Shown: piece after piece, positions 7,326 to 15,445 of the stretch
Numbering within the stretch: the stretch's first letter is position 1
Layout of the letters: every line of letters begins with the position of its first letter
DNA from: Nostoc sp. TH1S01
Lineage (GTDB): Bacteria; Cyanobacteriota; Cyanobacteriia; Cyanobacteriales; Nostocaceae
DNA length: 64,000 nucleotides
NCBI GenBank assembly: GCA_018993265.1
Contig: JAGKSW010000095.1
Location: 1 to 64,000, forward strand
Direction of reading: 5' to 3'
The notes under the pieces: model-generated
Databases searched by the model: none
Seen by the model: only the letters and a program-made list of their open reading frames with translations
Told to the model about the DNA's origin: nothing
Made by a program: the position numbers and the translations under genes

Positions 7326-7402
7326 TGCGGGGATGGAGCAAGAGTGGCTTAGAGGTCTCATAAGCCTCATATCAGCAGGTGCAACTCCTGCCCCCGTCAC
7401 CA
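7326..7402 (+). tRNA. tRNA-Met(CAT), initiator-like
   Basis: TGCGGGG...CCCCGTC leaves the first acceptor pair (T-C) unpaired, as in bacterial initiators, and TGGAGC follows as in fMet tRNA. Anticodon CAT at 7359-7361, discriminator A, CCA encoded. There is an extra base after the acceptor strand and the T loop reads TGCAACT, so function is uncertain. The three G-C pairs typical of initiator anticodon stems are only partly kept. Confidence 0.65.
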
Positions 7403-7471
7403 AATAAGGCAAAAGTAAAAAGTTAAAAGGCAAAAGAAAGAAAAGGAAAATTTTTTTACTTTTTAACAAGT
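7403..7471. repeat. A-rich tandem heptamer spacer within the array
   Basis: Repeats of the AAAAGTA/AAAGGCA type. The same kind of sequence fills 7786-7871 and recurs at 61400-61480. Confidence 0.6.
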
Positions 7472-7544
7472 GCTGGTGTAGCTCAACTGGCAGAGCAACT
7501 GATTTGTAATCAGTAGGTTGCAGGTTCAATTCCTGTCACCAGCT
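7472..7544 (+). tRNA. tRNA-Thr(TGT)
   Basis: Perfect acceptor GCTGGTG/CACCAGC, D stem GCTC/GAGC, anticodon TGT at 7505-7507, T arm GCAGG-TTCAATT-CCTGT, discriminator T. CCA is not encoded. Confidence 0.92.
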
Positions 7545-7553
7545 TGACTAATT

Positions 7554-7625
7554 GCGGGTGTGATGTAATCGGTAGCATCTGAGTGCGCCACATTCAGCGT
7601 GCGAGTTCAAATCTCGCCACTCGCT
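7554..7625 (+). tRNA. tRNA-Gly(GCC)-like with C33
   Basis: Acceptor GCGGGTG/CACTCGC, T arm GCGAG-TTCAAAT-CTCGC, discriminator T, anticodon GCC at 7587-7589. The anticodon loop is GCGCCAC, so C replaces T33. Variable loop of four bases. CCA is not encoded. Confidence 0.65.
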
Positions 7626-7630
7626 TACGT

Positions 7631-7705
7631 AGTCCTGTAGTTCAACGGTAGAGCAATTGCCTTACAAGCAATAAGTTGCGGGTTCGATTCCTGCCAGGAC
7701 TACCA
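7631..7705 (+). tRNA. tRNA-Val(TAC)
   Basis: Perfect acceptor AGTCCTG/CAGGACT, anticodon stem ATTGC/GCAAT, anticodon TAC at 7663-7665, T arm GCGGG-TTCGATT-CCTGC, discriminator A, CCA encoded. Confidence 0.92.
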
Positions 7706-7711
7706 ATTATT

Positions 7712-7785
7712 GGGAGTGTAGCTCAATCGAAGAGAGCATCGAGCTTCTAACTCGAAGGTTGTAGGTTTGAGTCCTACCACTCTCG
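7712..7785 (+). tRNA. tRNA-Arg(TCT)
   Basis: Acceptor GGGAGTG/CACTCTC, anticodon stem TCGAG/CTCGA, anticodon TCT at 7746-7748, T arm GTAGG-TTTGAGT-CCTAC, discriminator G. The T loop has TTTGA in place of TTCGA. Confidence 0.85.
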
Positions 7786-7871
7786 CCTGAACAAGTCAAA
7801 AGTTGAAAATCAAAAGGCAAAACAAAAAATTCAATTTTTACTTTTTACTTTACACTTTTTACTTTCTTCAT

Positions 7872-7945
7872 GGGGTCATAGCTCAAATGGCTAGAGCGCC
7901 TGCCTTGCAAGCAGGAGGTTATGGGTTCAATTCCCATTGATTCCA
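7872..7945 (+). tRNA. tRNA-Ala(TGC)
   Basis: Acceptor GGGGTCA/TGATTCC with two G-T pairs, D stem GCTC/GAGC, anticodon TGC at 7906-7908 on a perfect CCTGC/GCAGG stem, T arm ATGGG-TTCAATT-CCCAT, discriminator A. The G3-T70 pair needed by alanyl-tRNA synthetase is present. Confidence 0.9.
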
Positions 7946-7950
7946 CTGAT

Positions 7951-8025
7951 GGTGTCTGAAGCCAAAGCGGTCGAGGCGCTGGTTTGTGGAACCAGTCATA
8001 GCGAGTTCAAGTCTCGTCGGACACC
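7951..8025 (+). tRNA. tRNA-His(GTG)
   Basis: Extra 5' G at 7951 opposite discriminator C at 8025, the hallmark of tRNA-His. Acceptor GTGTCTG/CGGACAC, anticodon GTG at 7986-7988, T arm GCGAG-TTCAAGT-CTCGT. Confidence 0.92.
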
Positions 8026-8032
8026 CCTGAAT

Positions 8033-8115
8033 GGAAGATGCCGCTAAATGGTTGGCAACCGGTCTTGAAAACCGGGGTGGGGTAACACCCAGGGGTTCGA
8101 TTCCTCCATCTTCCG
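8033..8115 (+). tRNA. tRNA-Ser(TGA), class II
   Basis: Perfect acceptor GGAAGAT/ATCTTCC, anticodon TGA at 8066-8068, long variable arm (GGTG-CACC), T arm AGGGG-TTCGATT-CCTCC with one mismatch, discriminator G. The only class II tRNA in the array. Confidence 0.88.
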
Positions 8116-8119
8116 CCTT

Positions 8120-8191
8120 CCACCTGAAGCCGAAAAGTGAGGCGCTGTGCTGATAACACAGTTATAGGAGGGGCAGTACCTCCCTGGTGGA
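8120..8191 (+). tRNA. tRNA-Ile(GAT)-like with divergent T loop
   Basis: Acceptor CCACCTG/CTGGTGG with one T-T mismatch, anticodon stem CTGTG/CACAG, anticodon GAT at 8152-8154. The T stem GGAGG/CCTCC is intact but its loop is GGCAGTA, lacking the TTC core. May be a pseudogene. Confidence 0.6.
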
Positions 8192-8270
8192 TTGTGATTT
8201 GGGGAATAGGGAGTACGTCTCCTTTTCCCCCTGTACCTTGTCTTCCTTGTCTCCCTTATCTTTTCTTTAT

Positions 8271-8342
8271 GGGTGGTTGGCATAGCGGCTGTGCAACGGG
8301 CTTTTAATCCGTCATAGAGAGGTTCGACTCCTCTACCACCCA
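8271..8342 (+). tRNA. tRNA-Lys(TTT)
   Basis: Perfect acceptor GGGTGGT/ACCACCC, anticodon TTT at 8303-8305, T arm AGAGG-TTCGACT-CCTCT, discriminator A. Last gene of the array, ending 15 bases before the stop of the convergent TPR gene. A pyrimidine-rich spacer (8192-8270) precedes it. Confidence 0.92.
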
Positions 8343-8356
8343 TTTTCAATCAGCCT

Positions 8357-9379
8357 CTATAGAGAGTCTATGTGCTGCTGTACTTTCTGTAAGAGTGGCT
8401 GAGACTCGATTTGCTGAGATAATTCATGGGCATTTTGGTAGCAAGATAGGGCTTTTCTTTTGCGTTTAGTTGATGCGTACAAGCTGCCCATATTTAGTAA
8501 AGTCGAAATTTCTCCCAAGCGATCGCCTAATTCTTGATAAATTGCGATCGCTTGTTTATAAAATTTCATTGCCTGCCAGTTATTACCTAAAATGCTGTAG
8601 GTATAACCAATATTATTCAAGGTTGTGGCTTCACCTGAAATGTCTTTGAGGGCGCGACGAGATAAAAGCACTTGATAGTAAATTAGCAGTGCTTGTTTAG
8701 GTTGACCTAAATCACTGTAAACAGAAGCAATATTATTCATAGTGGTTGCTTCACCCACCAAATTTTTCACGGCTCGTTGAATAGAAAGTGCTTCTTGCAA
8801 ATATTCTAGAGCTTGTCCATGTTTGCCTAAAATACTGTAAGCAAACCCAAGACCATTTAACGTTGTGGCTTCACCAGAAAAATCGCCTAGGAATCGCCGC
8901 ATTGAAAGAATTTGGTGTTGTAGCAACAGTGCGCGTTTAGGTTCTCCCAATTTGGTGTAAATTAGTGCCACATCATTGAGAGTGGAAACTTCACCCTGGC
9001 TATCTTGCAATCTTCTAAAGATATCTACGGCTTGATCTAAATATTTCAGTGCTTGTGAAAACTTTCCTAGACGGCTGTAGGTAGAACCAAGATTACTGAG
9101 GGCAGTGGCTTCTGCCCTGGCGTTACCTATCTCTTGAGCAACCAAAAGCGCCTGCTCAAAACACTCTAATGCTTTTTGAGGTTGCCAGCAACCAAGGTGC
9201 GCTAAACCGAGGTCGTTTAATGTGTAACCTTCTTTGGCTCGATCAGAAATTGCTCTAGCTAATTCTAGATTCTTGGTTGCCAGAGCGAGTGATTCTTGAA
9301 GTTTCCCTTCCTGGTAGTAGCGAGTTGCTTGATCTCTACGTTGTTGCCACTCTTGGACTGGATTGAATGATTGCGTCAT
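8357..9379 (-). CDS. Tetratricopeptide repeat protein
   Basis: A 340-residue soluble protein made almost wholly of TPR units spaced 40 residues apart (kinesin-light-chain style). At least seven units run from about residue 15 to 330, with recurring cores such as LNNIGYTYSILGNNWQAMKFYKQAI. There is no signal peptide, no membrane segment and no enzymatic domain, so it is a protein-protein interaction scaffold with unknown partner. The repeat-to-repeat similarity is high (SGEATTLN occurs twice), suggesting recent internal duplication. It converges on the tRNA array. Confidence 0.85.
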   Translation of the reverse strand: MTQSFNPVQEWQQRRDQATRYYQEGKLQESLALATKNLELARAISDRAKEGYTLNDLGLAHLGCWQPQKALECFEQALLVAQEIGNARAEATALSNLGSTYSRLGKFSQALKYLDQAVDIFRRLQDSQGEVSTLNDVALIYTKLGEPKRALLLQHQILSMRRFLGDFSGEATTLNGLGFAYSILGKHGQALEYLQEALSIQRAVKNLVGEATTMNNIASVYSDLGQPKQALLIYYQVLLSRRALKDISGEATTLNNIGYTYSILGNNWQAMKFYKQAIAIYQELGDRLGEISTLLNMGSLYASTKRKRKALSCYQNAHELSQQIESQPLLQKVQQHIDSL

Positions 9380-9832
9380 TTGACCTCAGTTGCGCCGGAG
9401 AAAAATTAAGCAGGCTGATTTTGAGCAAACATCCCTAAGACATAAATTTGCTTGGGTTGCTCAAAATAATGTTAAACATTATTTTCTACCTTGAGATATA
9501 GGATGTAAATAGGAAATTATGTTATGTTTTTCGACTAAACTAACTAATTGCTATAAATTTATAAGATAATCGGTTAAGTTTTATAGCTTATTCTTGTAAA
9601 GTCATAACCTTAGTAAGTGAATCAGTTTTTTTGGCGTAAATATAAAAAATTAGGGAATTTTTAGTTAATTTAAGACGTGTCTCTTTCAGGTTGTGTGTAA
9701 AGTATATTTTGTAGTTTTGTTAAGAGGTATGACAATTTTAGGATGAGTTAAAATCTTAGCTATGCTCAAAAAAATGCGACTAAGACTAAGCGAAGCGATC
9801 GCAGAAAATATAACTTGATTTTTATCTGATAT
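9380..9832. other. Intergenic region with one hairpin, no gene seen
   Basis: AT-rich. ATTTTGAGCAA at 9418-9428 pairs perfectly with TTGCTCAAAAT at 9457-9467, upstream of the TPR gene, and may be regulatory. A HIP1 site lies near 9795. No plausible coding frame. Confidence 0.5.
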
Positions 9833-11083
9833 TTAAGTCTTTAAATAACGTTGTGCTGCTTGCAATATCTTCAATTGCAATAGTTTTTCATCTCCTAGCT
9901 GCTGTGGAAACTTGGGTTTGATGGGGATGAGGTTTAAACTGCGGATAATCTCAGTTGCGACAGCTTTGGCTAATAGTGGTGGTACAGAATTACCGACTTG
10001 GCGAAAACCATGCCATTTAGTGACGTGAAATCGAAACCAGTCTGGGTAAGAATGGAGTCGTGCTGCTTCTCTGACTGTGATGCAACGGGGTGTCACAGGA
10101 TGAATTGGTCGCGGAGAAGTGAAAGAACCCCTGTATCTATCTGTTCCGGCGCGTAAGGTATTGCAGACACCAGCCGGATGGAGTTTATGAAAACGGCTAA
10201 TTGGTTCTCGCTCTCCTTGAGGAGTATCTTGAAAACGTTGAATAGTTGTTGGTGAGTGTTTTGTTCTAAAACTAGAAGAAAGAATCCGGGCATCGAATTG
10301 GCGATCGCAGCTATAATCATCTGCTAGATTACTAATGCCGCGCAGTATCAAGGCATAATCACTAGGTTTGCCATAATCAGCAAATACCCAATCTTTTTCT
10401 AATAACTCTGCATAATTTTCCACTTCTGGGAGATCACCAATTGCATCCCACACTGTCGGACTCAGTGGTAAAGCATTTTTTGATGTTGAGTGATTTGGCT
10501 TGGCTATTTGGGTAATTGGCTGGGGATACTTAGGTAAGTTGACATCTCCTCTCGCGCCTAGCAGAAATAATCGCTCACGTGATTGTGGTACACCATAATG
10601 AGCAGCATTCAGAATTTGATAATTTTCTTCTACTTGATAACCGTGAGTTTGAAACTCACTAATTAAACTTTTCAGAATTTGTTTGTGTTCGCCAACGGTT
10701 ATACCGCGAACATTTTCCATTACAAAGTATTTCGGTTGTAGTTCTAACACCAACCGATGAAAGTGAAATACTAAAGAGTTGCGCGGGTCATCAAAAACCC
10801 GTTTACCCATAAGGGAAAAGCCTTGACAGGGGCTACCACAAATAACCGCATCAATTTCGCGATCGCCAATTTTGGAACGTTTGCGAATTTCTTTTCCTGT
10901 GGTGTCTTCTACACTTTTACAAAAAACTGTACAACCAGGAAAGTTAAATTCGTGAGTGGCGCAGTGGATAGGATCAATTTCAACGGCGGCCAATACATCA
11001 AAGCCTGCTTGTTCAAAGCCAAGGGTCATACCACCTGCGCCTGCGAACAAATCAACTGCGATTGGTCGTCGTCGTTTTCTCAT
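9833..11083 (-). CDS. DNA (cytosine-5) methyltransferase, orphan
   Basis: 416 residues from the ATG at 11083. The frame stays open upstream, but that extension translates heptamer repeats and is not protein-like. All key m5C motifs are present: motif I DLFAGAGGMTLGFEQAG at 11, motif IV GSPCQGFS with catalytic Cys86, motif VI ENVRG at 123, motif VIII QSRERLFLLG, and motif X RQVGNSVPPLLAKAVA near the end. A target-recognition domain lies between VIII and X. No restriction endonuclease gene is adjacent, so it is a solitary enzyme. A CGATCG (HIP1 core) specificity like that of the solitary Synechocystis enzyme is possible but not shown. Confidence 0.93.
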   Translation of the reverse strand: MRKRRRPIAVDLFAGAGGMTLGFEQAGFDVLAAVEIDPIHCATHEFNFPGCTVFCKSVEDTTGKEIRKRSKIGDREIDAVICGSPCQGFSLMGKRVFDDPRNSLVFHFHRLVLELQPKYFVMENVRGITVGEHKQILKSLISEFQTHGYQVEENYQILNAAHYGVPQSRERLFLLGARGDVNLPKYPQPITQIAKPNHSTSKNALPLSPTVWDAIGDLPEVENYAELLEKDWVFADYGKPSDYALILRGISNLADDYSCDRQFDARILSSSFRTKHSPTTIQRFQDTPQGEREPISRFHKLHPAGVCNTLRAGTDRYRGSFTSPRPIHPVTPRCITVREAARLHSYPDWFRFHVTKWHGFRQVGNSVPPLLAKAVATEIIRSLNLIPIKPKFPQQLGDEKLLQLKILQAAQRYLKT

Positions 11084-11416
11084 TGAGTGCTGAGTTAAAA
11101 GTGCTGAGTGCTGAGTGCTGAGTAAAAAATAGTTTGCTCGAAAATTTGCTGTATGAAATCGCATCCTGCCTTGAACTAAAGTTCCAGGCTCATAGCCAAA
11201 GTCCACAAAGCGTGAACTGAAATGAACTTGTGGTTGAGTCCTCCCAAGAGGACTTGCGCTATGAGACTCGGAATAAATTGCGAGGCGGGATAGATGCACT
11301 CAACCCGGATTTGTGTGTACACCGTAGCGCCTTTTAGGAGAGGGAGAGGTCTGTCGAATTCATATCTTCAAACTTCAAACTTCACACTTCACACCTCATA
11401 ATTTATACTTCATACT
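11084..11416. other. Repeat-filled intergenic region
   Basis: Tandem AGTGCTG heptamers occupy 11085-11125. The middle (about 11160-11300) holds a fold-back sequence with AGTCCTC-CCAA-GAGGACT and flanking complementary pieces, in the style of dispersed cyanobacterial repeats. TTCACAC-type heptamers fill 11365-11416. No gene seen. Confidence 0.5.
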
Positions 11417-11425
11417 TCACACTTC
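11365..11425. repeat. ACTTCAY heptamer tract reaching into lpxB
   Basis: Seven or more ACTTCAN/ACTTCAC units continue into the last codons of lpxB, whose stop is at 11417. Same family as 5163 and 15355. Confidence 0.75.
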
Positions 11426-12580
11426 AGTTAGCATTTGCAAAATTTCTTGAGCCGCGCGATCGCATACGCCAGTATCTCCTAAACATTGTCGCATTTGAGC
11501 ATAATCTGTCAATGTCTGCCGTCTGCGTTCAGGATTAAGCAGTATTTCCATTGCGGCTTGGGTAATATTCTCTGGTGTAGCTTGTTCTTGTAACAACTCT
11601 GGCACAATTTCCCGCATCACCACCAAGTTGACTGGGGAAGCAAAAGGAATGGAACCTTTGAGGATTTTCCGCGCAATCCAAACTGTAATGGCGTTGAGGC
11701 GATAAACTACCACTTGCGGCACGTTAAACAACGCCAGTTCTAAATTGACTGTGCCAGATTTAGTAATGGCGAAATCAGCCGCAGCAAACACTTCCTTTTG
11801 TTGACCAGAGACAATTGTGGCTCGCAAACCGTAACTTTGAATAGCTGACTCTATTGGTTGTTTAAAGCTTTCTAACGATAAGGGAATCCAAAAGTGAGCT
11901 TCTGGTAACTTGGCTTGAATTGTCTGCGCCGCTTGAAAAATGACTGGTAAAAGATACTGTAGTTCTTGCTTACGAGAAGCAGGGAGAAGTGCGATCGCAA
12001 TTTGTTCTGGTGTAATTCCTAATTCAGCACGCGCCGCCTGACGATTAGGTACATCCTGCATCCGATCAATTAACGGATGTCCTACCCAACTGACATTTCC
12101 GCCATTTTCTTGATAATATCTTGCTTCTTCGGGGAATATCGCTAAAAGTTTGTCTGTAAAACCAACAATGCGAGATGTATTTCGCAAACTCATTGACCAA
12201 ACCCACTCTTGCGGGGCAATGTAATAAACCACAGGCACATCCGGCAGATTTTGCTGCATATAAGTACCTATGCCGAGGTTTGGCCCCATATAATCAATCA
12301 GCACTACTAAGTCTGGCGGGTTTTGCTTGAGGTAGGCGATCGCTTTTCGTTGTACTAATAAAGTGGGTACAACGTAAGGCAAAGATTCTAAAAGACCCAT
12401 TGAGCCAATCCCACTGGTATTGCCCAAAATATTTGCCCCTGCCTTTGCCATTTTTTCGCCACCGAGGGCGACAATTTCTAACGCCAACCCAGCAGCAGCA
12501 GCTTGGCGTTGCATTGCTGCAATTAACAGCGAGCCTTGCAAATCGCCAGACACTTCGCCAGTGCTGATAAATATCCGCAT
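11417..12580 (-). CDS. lpxB: Lipid-A-disaccharide synthase
   Basis: 387 residues, the usual length. It joins UDP-2,3-diacylglucosamine and lipid X to make the lipid A disaccharide, a peripheral inner-membrane step. The glycosyltransferase family 19 signatures are present: MRIFISTGEVSGDLQG at the N terminus, IDYMGPNLGI, YYIAPQEWVW, ALLPASRKQE and the donor-site region AITKSGTVNLELALFNVPQVVVYR. It is the last gene of the minus-strand lpx cluster, 213 bases after lpxA. The gap holds dispersed repeats, so it may have its own promoter. Lipid A genes are kept in most cyanobacteria. Confidence 0.96.
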   Translation of the reverse strand: MRIFISTGEVSGDLQGSLLIAAMQRQAAAAGLALEIVALGGEKMAKAGANILGNTSGIGSMGLLESLPYVVPTLLVQRKAIAYLKQNPPDLVVLIDYMGPNLGIGTYMQQNLPDVPVVYYIAPQEWVWSMSLRNTSRIVGFTDKLLAIFPEEARYYQENGGNVSWVGHPLIDRMQDVPNRQAARAELGITPEQIAIALLPASRKQELQYLLPVIFQAAQTIQAKLPEAHFWIPLSLESFKQPIESAIQSYGLRATIVSGQQKEVFAAADFAITKSGTVNLELALFNVPQVVVYRLNAITVWIARKILKGSIPFASPVNLVVMREIVPELLQEQATPENITQAAMEILLNPERRRQTLTDYAQMRQCLGDTGVCDRAAQEILQMLTEV

Positions 12581-12706
12581 TTTAATTAAAAATTACTAAA
12601 AATTTTGCCATGAAAAATTAGAAGTTATGGCTGTATTTCAGACGGATGAGGGTATTTTGGCAGCGTGAATTTTAGGAACATCCTAACTCCTGCCTTCTGG
12701 AGACAG

Positions 12707-12740
12707 CGCATTGCGGGGGTTCCCCCCGTTGTAGCGACTG
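12707..12740. repeat. Small dispersed repeat (GGGGGTTCCCCCC type)
   Basis: A palindromic core TGCGGGGGTTCCCCCC followed by GTTGTAGCGACTG, between lpxB and lpxA. Related copies: 32703-32740, 35085-35128 and 47333-47375. Confidence 0.55.
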
Positions 12741-12793
12741 TCGTCCTCCTGCCTCCTGCCATACATTCACCCCTAATTTCTCAGATATAAAAC

Positions 12794-13612
12794 TTAAGAA
12801 TCATCACTTGTGCTTGCTTTACCTCTACCTGGAATCAAGCCACGTCTTCCTGGCATTTGAGACAGGAGTATAAAGCGACGCAAATGTTGTAGTTCTTCTG
12901 TATCTCCTAGCTGTTCTAACTGTTCTAATGCTTCTTTAAAAGTCAAGTTAGAACGGTAGAGAATGCGGAAGGCTTTTTTGAGGTTTTGCAGGTCACTGGC
13001 TGACATTCCAGAACGTTTCAGCCCCACCAAATTCAGGGTTCTGACGCGTACCGGATTACCTTCTACTAGCATATATGGCGGCACGTCCCGGTCAATGCGA
13101 GACATACCACCTACCATTGAATGTCTACCAATATGAACAAATTGATGAACTCCCAAAACTCCACCGAGTCTGGCACGAGACTCGATATGGACATGGCCTG
13201 CTAAAGCCACCGAGTTGGGAATTACTACATGGTCTTCAATTACGCAGTTATGCGCCACATGGACATAAGCCATCAGCAAATTATTACTGCCGATGATGGT
13301 AGCTTCTCCTTCTCCTGTGGCGCGGTTAATGGTGACATATTCCCGAATTAAATTATCGTCACCAATTCTTACCCAGGTAGGTTCTCCTACAAATTTGAGA
13401 TCCTGGGGTTCCATACCGATAGCTGCACCTGGAAAAATCTGATTTCGCGCCCCAATTTCACAAGGCCCTTCTAGCACTACATGAGCGCCAATAATTGTTT
13501 CAGGGCCAACTTTGACATGTGCGCCAATCACAGCATAGGCACCGACTTGCACTGTAGGATGGAGTTCCGCTTTAGGATGAACTACAGCCGTTGGATGAAT
13601 AAGAGTCTTCAA
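12794..13612 (-). CDS. lpxA: UDP-N-acetylglucosamine acyltransferase
   Basis: 272 residues of left-handed beta-helix hexapeptide repeats (IHPTAVVHPKAELHPTVQVGAYAVIG onward) to about residue 190, then a helical C-terminal domain. It performs the first lipid A step, adding a 3-hydroxyacyl group to UDP-GlcNAc. The catalytic His lies in AYVHVAHNCVI (near residue 118), and the YVTINR segment is also conserved. The start is a TTG at 13612, supported by GGAG eight bases upstream; no ATG fits the family's beginning. It lies 228 bases downstream of fabZ in the same direction. Confidence 0.95.
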   Translation of the reverse strand: MKTLIHPTAVVHPKAELHPTVQVGAYAVIGAHVKVGPETIIGAHVVLEGPCEIGARNQIFPGAAIGMEPQDLKFVGEPTWVRIGDDNLIREYVTINRATGEGEATIIGSNNLLMAYVHVAHNCVIEDHVVIPNSVALAGHVHIESRARLGGVLGVHQFVHIGRHSMVGGMSRIDRDVPPYMLVEGNPVRVRTLNLVGLKRSGMSASDLQNLKKAFRILYRSNLTFKEALEQLEQLGDTEELQHLRRFILLSQMPGRRGLIPGRGKASTSDDS

Positions 13613-13795
13613 GGGTGAATCTCCAGAACTGTCTTGAGAAGCCAGTGCGTTGATAGCAGCTGGCGTTGCTGAGTTGTCATAACTTCAGCAATCGAAAGTG
13701 TCGGGCAAAGCAAGTTAAGTGTGAGGGCAGCGAAAATCCAGAAATTTTCAAATACTGTGTGGACAGTTGTTAACCTGTGATGCTTGTTTAGGTTT

Positions 13796-13828
13796 GTGTC
13801 TCGGTACATCACGGCTGTACCAAGACAC
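13796..13828 (-). promoter_or_regulatory. Intercistronic hairpin between fabZ and lpxA
   Basis: GTGTCTCGGTAC (13796-13807) faces GTACCAAGACAC (13817-13828), an 11-of-12 pairing. No T run follows, so it is more likely an RNA processing or stability element than a terminator. Confidence 0.45.
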
Positions 13829-13840
13829 TCAAACAAGTTG

Positions 13841-14365
13841 TTAACCAACCAGAGAAAACATCAATTCGCCTTCAGCAGCGAGTTGTCCGTCAACTTCGGC
13901 CCGAGCTTGCATCTTCCCAAACCGACGCTGTTTGATACATAACAGTTCCACTGTCATAATTAGTTGATCTCCAGGGACAACTTGCCGACGGAAACGGGCT
14001 TTATCAATACCAGCAAAGACAAACAGTCCACCTGCATTGTATTCTGGTAGTTGTGTTAACACAATTCCACCGACTTGTGCCATTGCCTCGACAATTAGCA
14101 CACCTGGCATGAGTGGTCTACCGGGGAAGTGTCCTTGAAATTGAGGTTCGTTAATAGTAACATTTTTAACGCCTACAGCCACTTTTCCTGGTACATAGTC
14201 AATAATTTTGTCTACCAGTAGAAATGGATAGCGATGGGGAAGCAACTGCTGAATTTCTTCAGATGTGAAGGTTTTTTTCACTTCCGGTGCAGTTGGAGTT
14301 TGTATGGTATCAGATGAGGATGCGATCGCATCGCTACTATTTACTTCTGCAAGAATTGACGACAT
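13841..14365 (-). CDS. fabZ: 3-hydroxyacyl-ACP dehydratase
   Basis: 174 residues including a Ser/Thr-rich N-terminal extension of about 33 residues not found in short FabZ proteins. The hot-dog fold carries the active site: [11 protein letters not shown] (catalytic His near residue 46) and [19 protein letters not shown] (catalytic Glu). It dehydrates 3-hydroxyacyl-ACP in fatty acid synthesis and competes with LpxA for the hydroxyacyl-ACP pool, which explains its place between lpxC and lpxA. It is 56 bases downstream of lpxC. Confidence 0.95.
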   Translation of the reverse strand: MSSILAEVNSSDAIASSSDTIQTPTAPEVKKTFTSEEIQQLLPHRYPFLLVDKIIDYVPGKVAVGVKNVTINEPQFQGHFPGRPLMPGVLIVEAMAQVGGIVLTQLPEYNAGGLFVFAGIDKARFRRQVVPGDQLIMTVELLCIKQRRFGKMQARAEVDGQLAAEGELMFSLVG

Positions 14366-14421
14366 TGGTAGTTTGTGTGACTTTGACTGTGGAAATTTAA
14401 GTGGAATGGCGTTGAAACCCC

Positions 14422-15291
14422 TCAGATTTTGTCAGTGGGATTTTGCTGTGCCGCTAAAATCCTTTGAGCGAGTTGAATATGTAAATTGTGGCTGGCTTTA
14501 TATGCTAAGAAATGAGCTTGGGGAAAAATTCCCAATAAACTCAAATCTCCTACTAAGTCCAACATCTTATGACGGACTGGCTCATTTGCAAATCTTAATG
14601 GCGGATTTAACCATCCGTCAGAGCCGCAAACGAGTGCATTGTCTAAGCTGCCACCTTTAATTAATCCAGCCTTTTGTAAGTATTCTATTTGATGTAATAA
14701 ACCAAAAGTCCGAGCAGGCGCAATTTCCGCCGCAAAGCTAGCCGCAGCATCACTAACATCAGCAGCTAATAACCAACTGTGCCATTGATTGCCAATTGCA
14801 GGTAAATCAAAATCAATTCCATAGCTAAAGCGGGTTTCGGCGGCTGGAATGGCGCAGACAAAGGCATCATTTTGATAAATCCAGATTGGTTCTGCAAGAA
14901 CCCATTTATTTGAGTTGTCATCTGCTGTTTGCGGTTGTAAGCCAACTTGAGCAACACTAGCTGCCCAAATTTGGGCTGAACCATCCAACAACGGCACTTC
15001 TGGCCCATCAATTTCAATCCGGGCATTATTCACACCCATACTGGCTAATGTTGCCAATAAATGCTCGACTGTCCGAACAGATACTTCACCCTTACCCAAT
15101 TGAGTTGACAGTACAGTTTCATTGACTGCGGCAATTTGGGCAGGAATGATTGGCGAATCTGGTAAATCTACCCGCACAAAATAACGCCCACTATTGGCTG
15201 GGGCTGGTAATATCCGCACATTAGTAGTAATACCGCTATGCAGCCCAACTCCGGTTTGGCAGATTTCCCCTGCGATGGTGTGCTGTTGCAT
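14422..15291 (-). CDS. lpxC: UDP-3-O-acyl-N-acetylglucosamine deacetylase
   Basis: 289 residues from the ATG at 15291; the frame extends to a TTG at 15333 but the family begins near MQQHTIAGE. It is the zinc-dependent committed step of lipid A synthesis. Zinc ligands are visible in [11 protein letters not shown] and in [17 protein letters not shown] (His-x3-Asp), and the C-terminal [12 protein letters not shown] contains the catalytic His region. It follows omp85 on the minus strand across a repeat-bearing gap (15292-15445). Confidence 0.95.
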   Translation of the reverse strand: MQQHTIAGEICQTGVGLHSGITTNVRILPAPANSGRYFVRVDLPDSPIIPAQIAAVNETVLSTQLGKGEVSVRTVEHLLATLASMGVNNARIEIDGPEVPLLDGSAQIWAASVAQVGLQPQTADDNSNKWVLAEPIWIYQNDAFVCAIPAAETRFSYGIDFDLPAIGNQWHSWLLAADVSDAAASFAAEIAPARTFGLLHQIEYLQKAGLIKGGSLDNALVCGSDGWLNPPLRFANEPVRHKMLDLVGDLSLLGIFPQAHFLAYKASHNLHIQLAQRILAAQQNPTDKI

Positions 15292-15354
15292 CGGCGAAAA
15301 TTTAATACACCTTAATAAATAGTCAAGGTTCAAGGGTCAAAGAGTCAAGAGAAA

Positions 15355-15445
15355 GTCTGAAGTATGAAGTGTGAAAAAGCTAATTTCATACTTCATACTA
15401 CCCTTCGGGAAGCCGCGCAGATCGCGTCTACACACTTCATACTTT
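15355..15445. repeat. Heptamer repeats split by a small palindromic element
   Basis: GAAGTRT/ACTTCAY heptamers on both sides of the element at 15398-15431 (CTACCCTTCGGGAAGCCGC ... GCGTCTAC), which matches the insert in the tRNA at 7103-7132 except for a few central bases. It lies between omp85 and lpxC. Confidence 0.75.

Noticed and set aside
9833-11083. Type II restriction-modification system
   Set aside because: No restriction endonuclease candidate next to the methyltransferase; lpxB and the TPR gene flank it.
11084-11299. N-terminal extension of the methyltransferase
   Set aside because: It translates heptamer repeats (LLSTQHSALLTQHS); family alignment begins at MRKRRRPIAVDLF.
13609-13848. 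79-codon frame between fabZ and lpxA that overlaps both genes by a few bases
   Set aside because: TTG start, odd composition, contains the intercistronic hairpin; no sign of a real protein.
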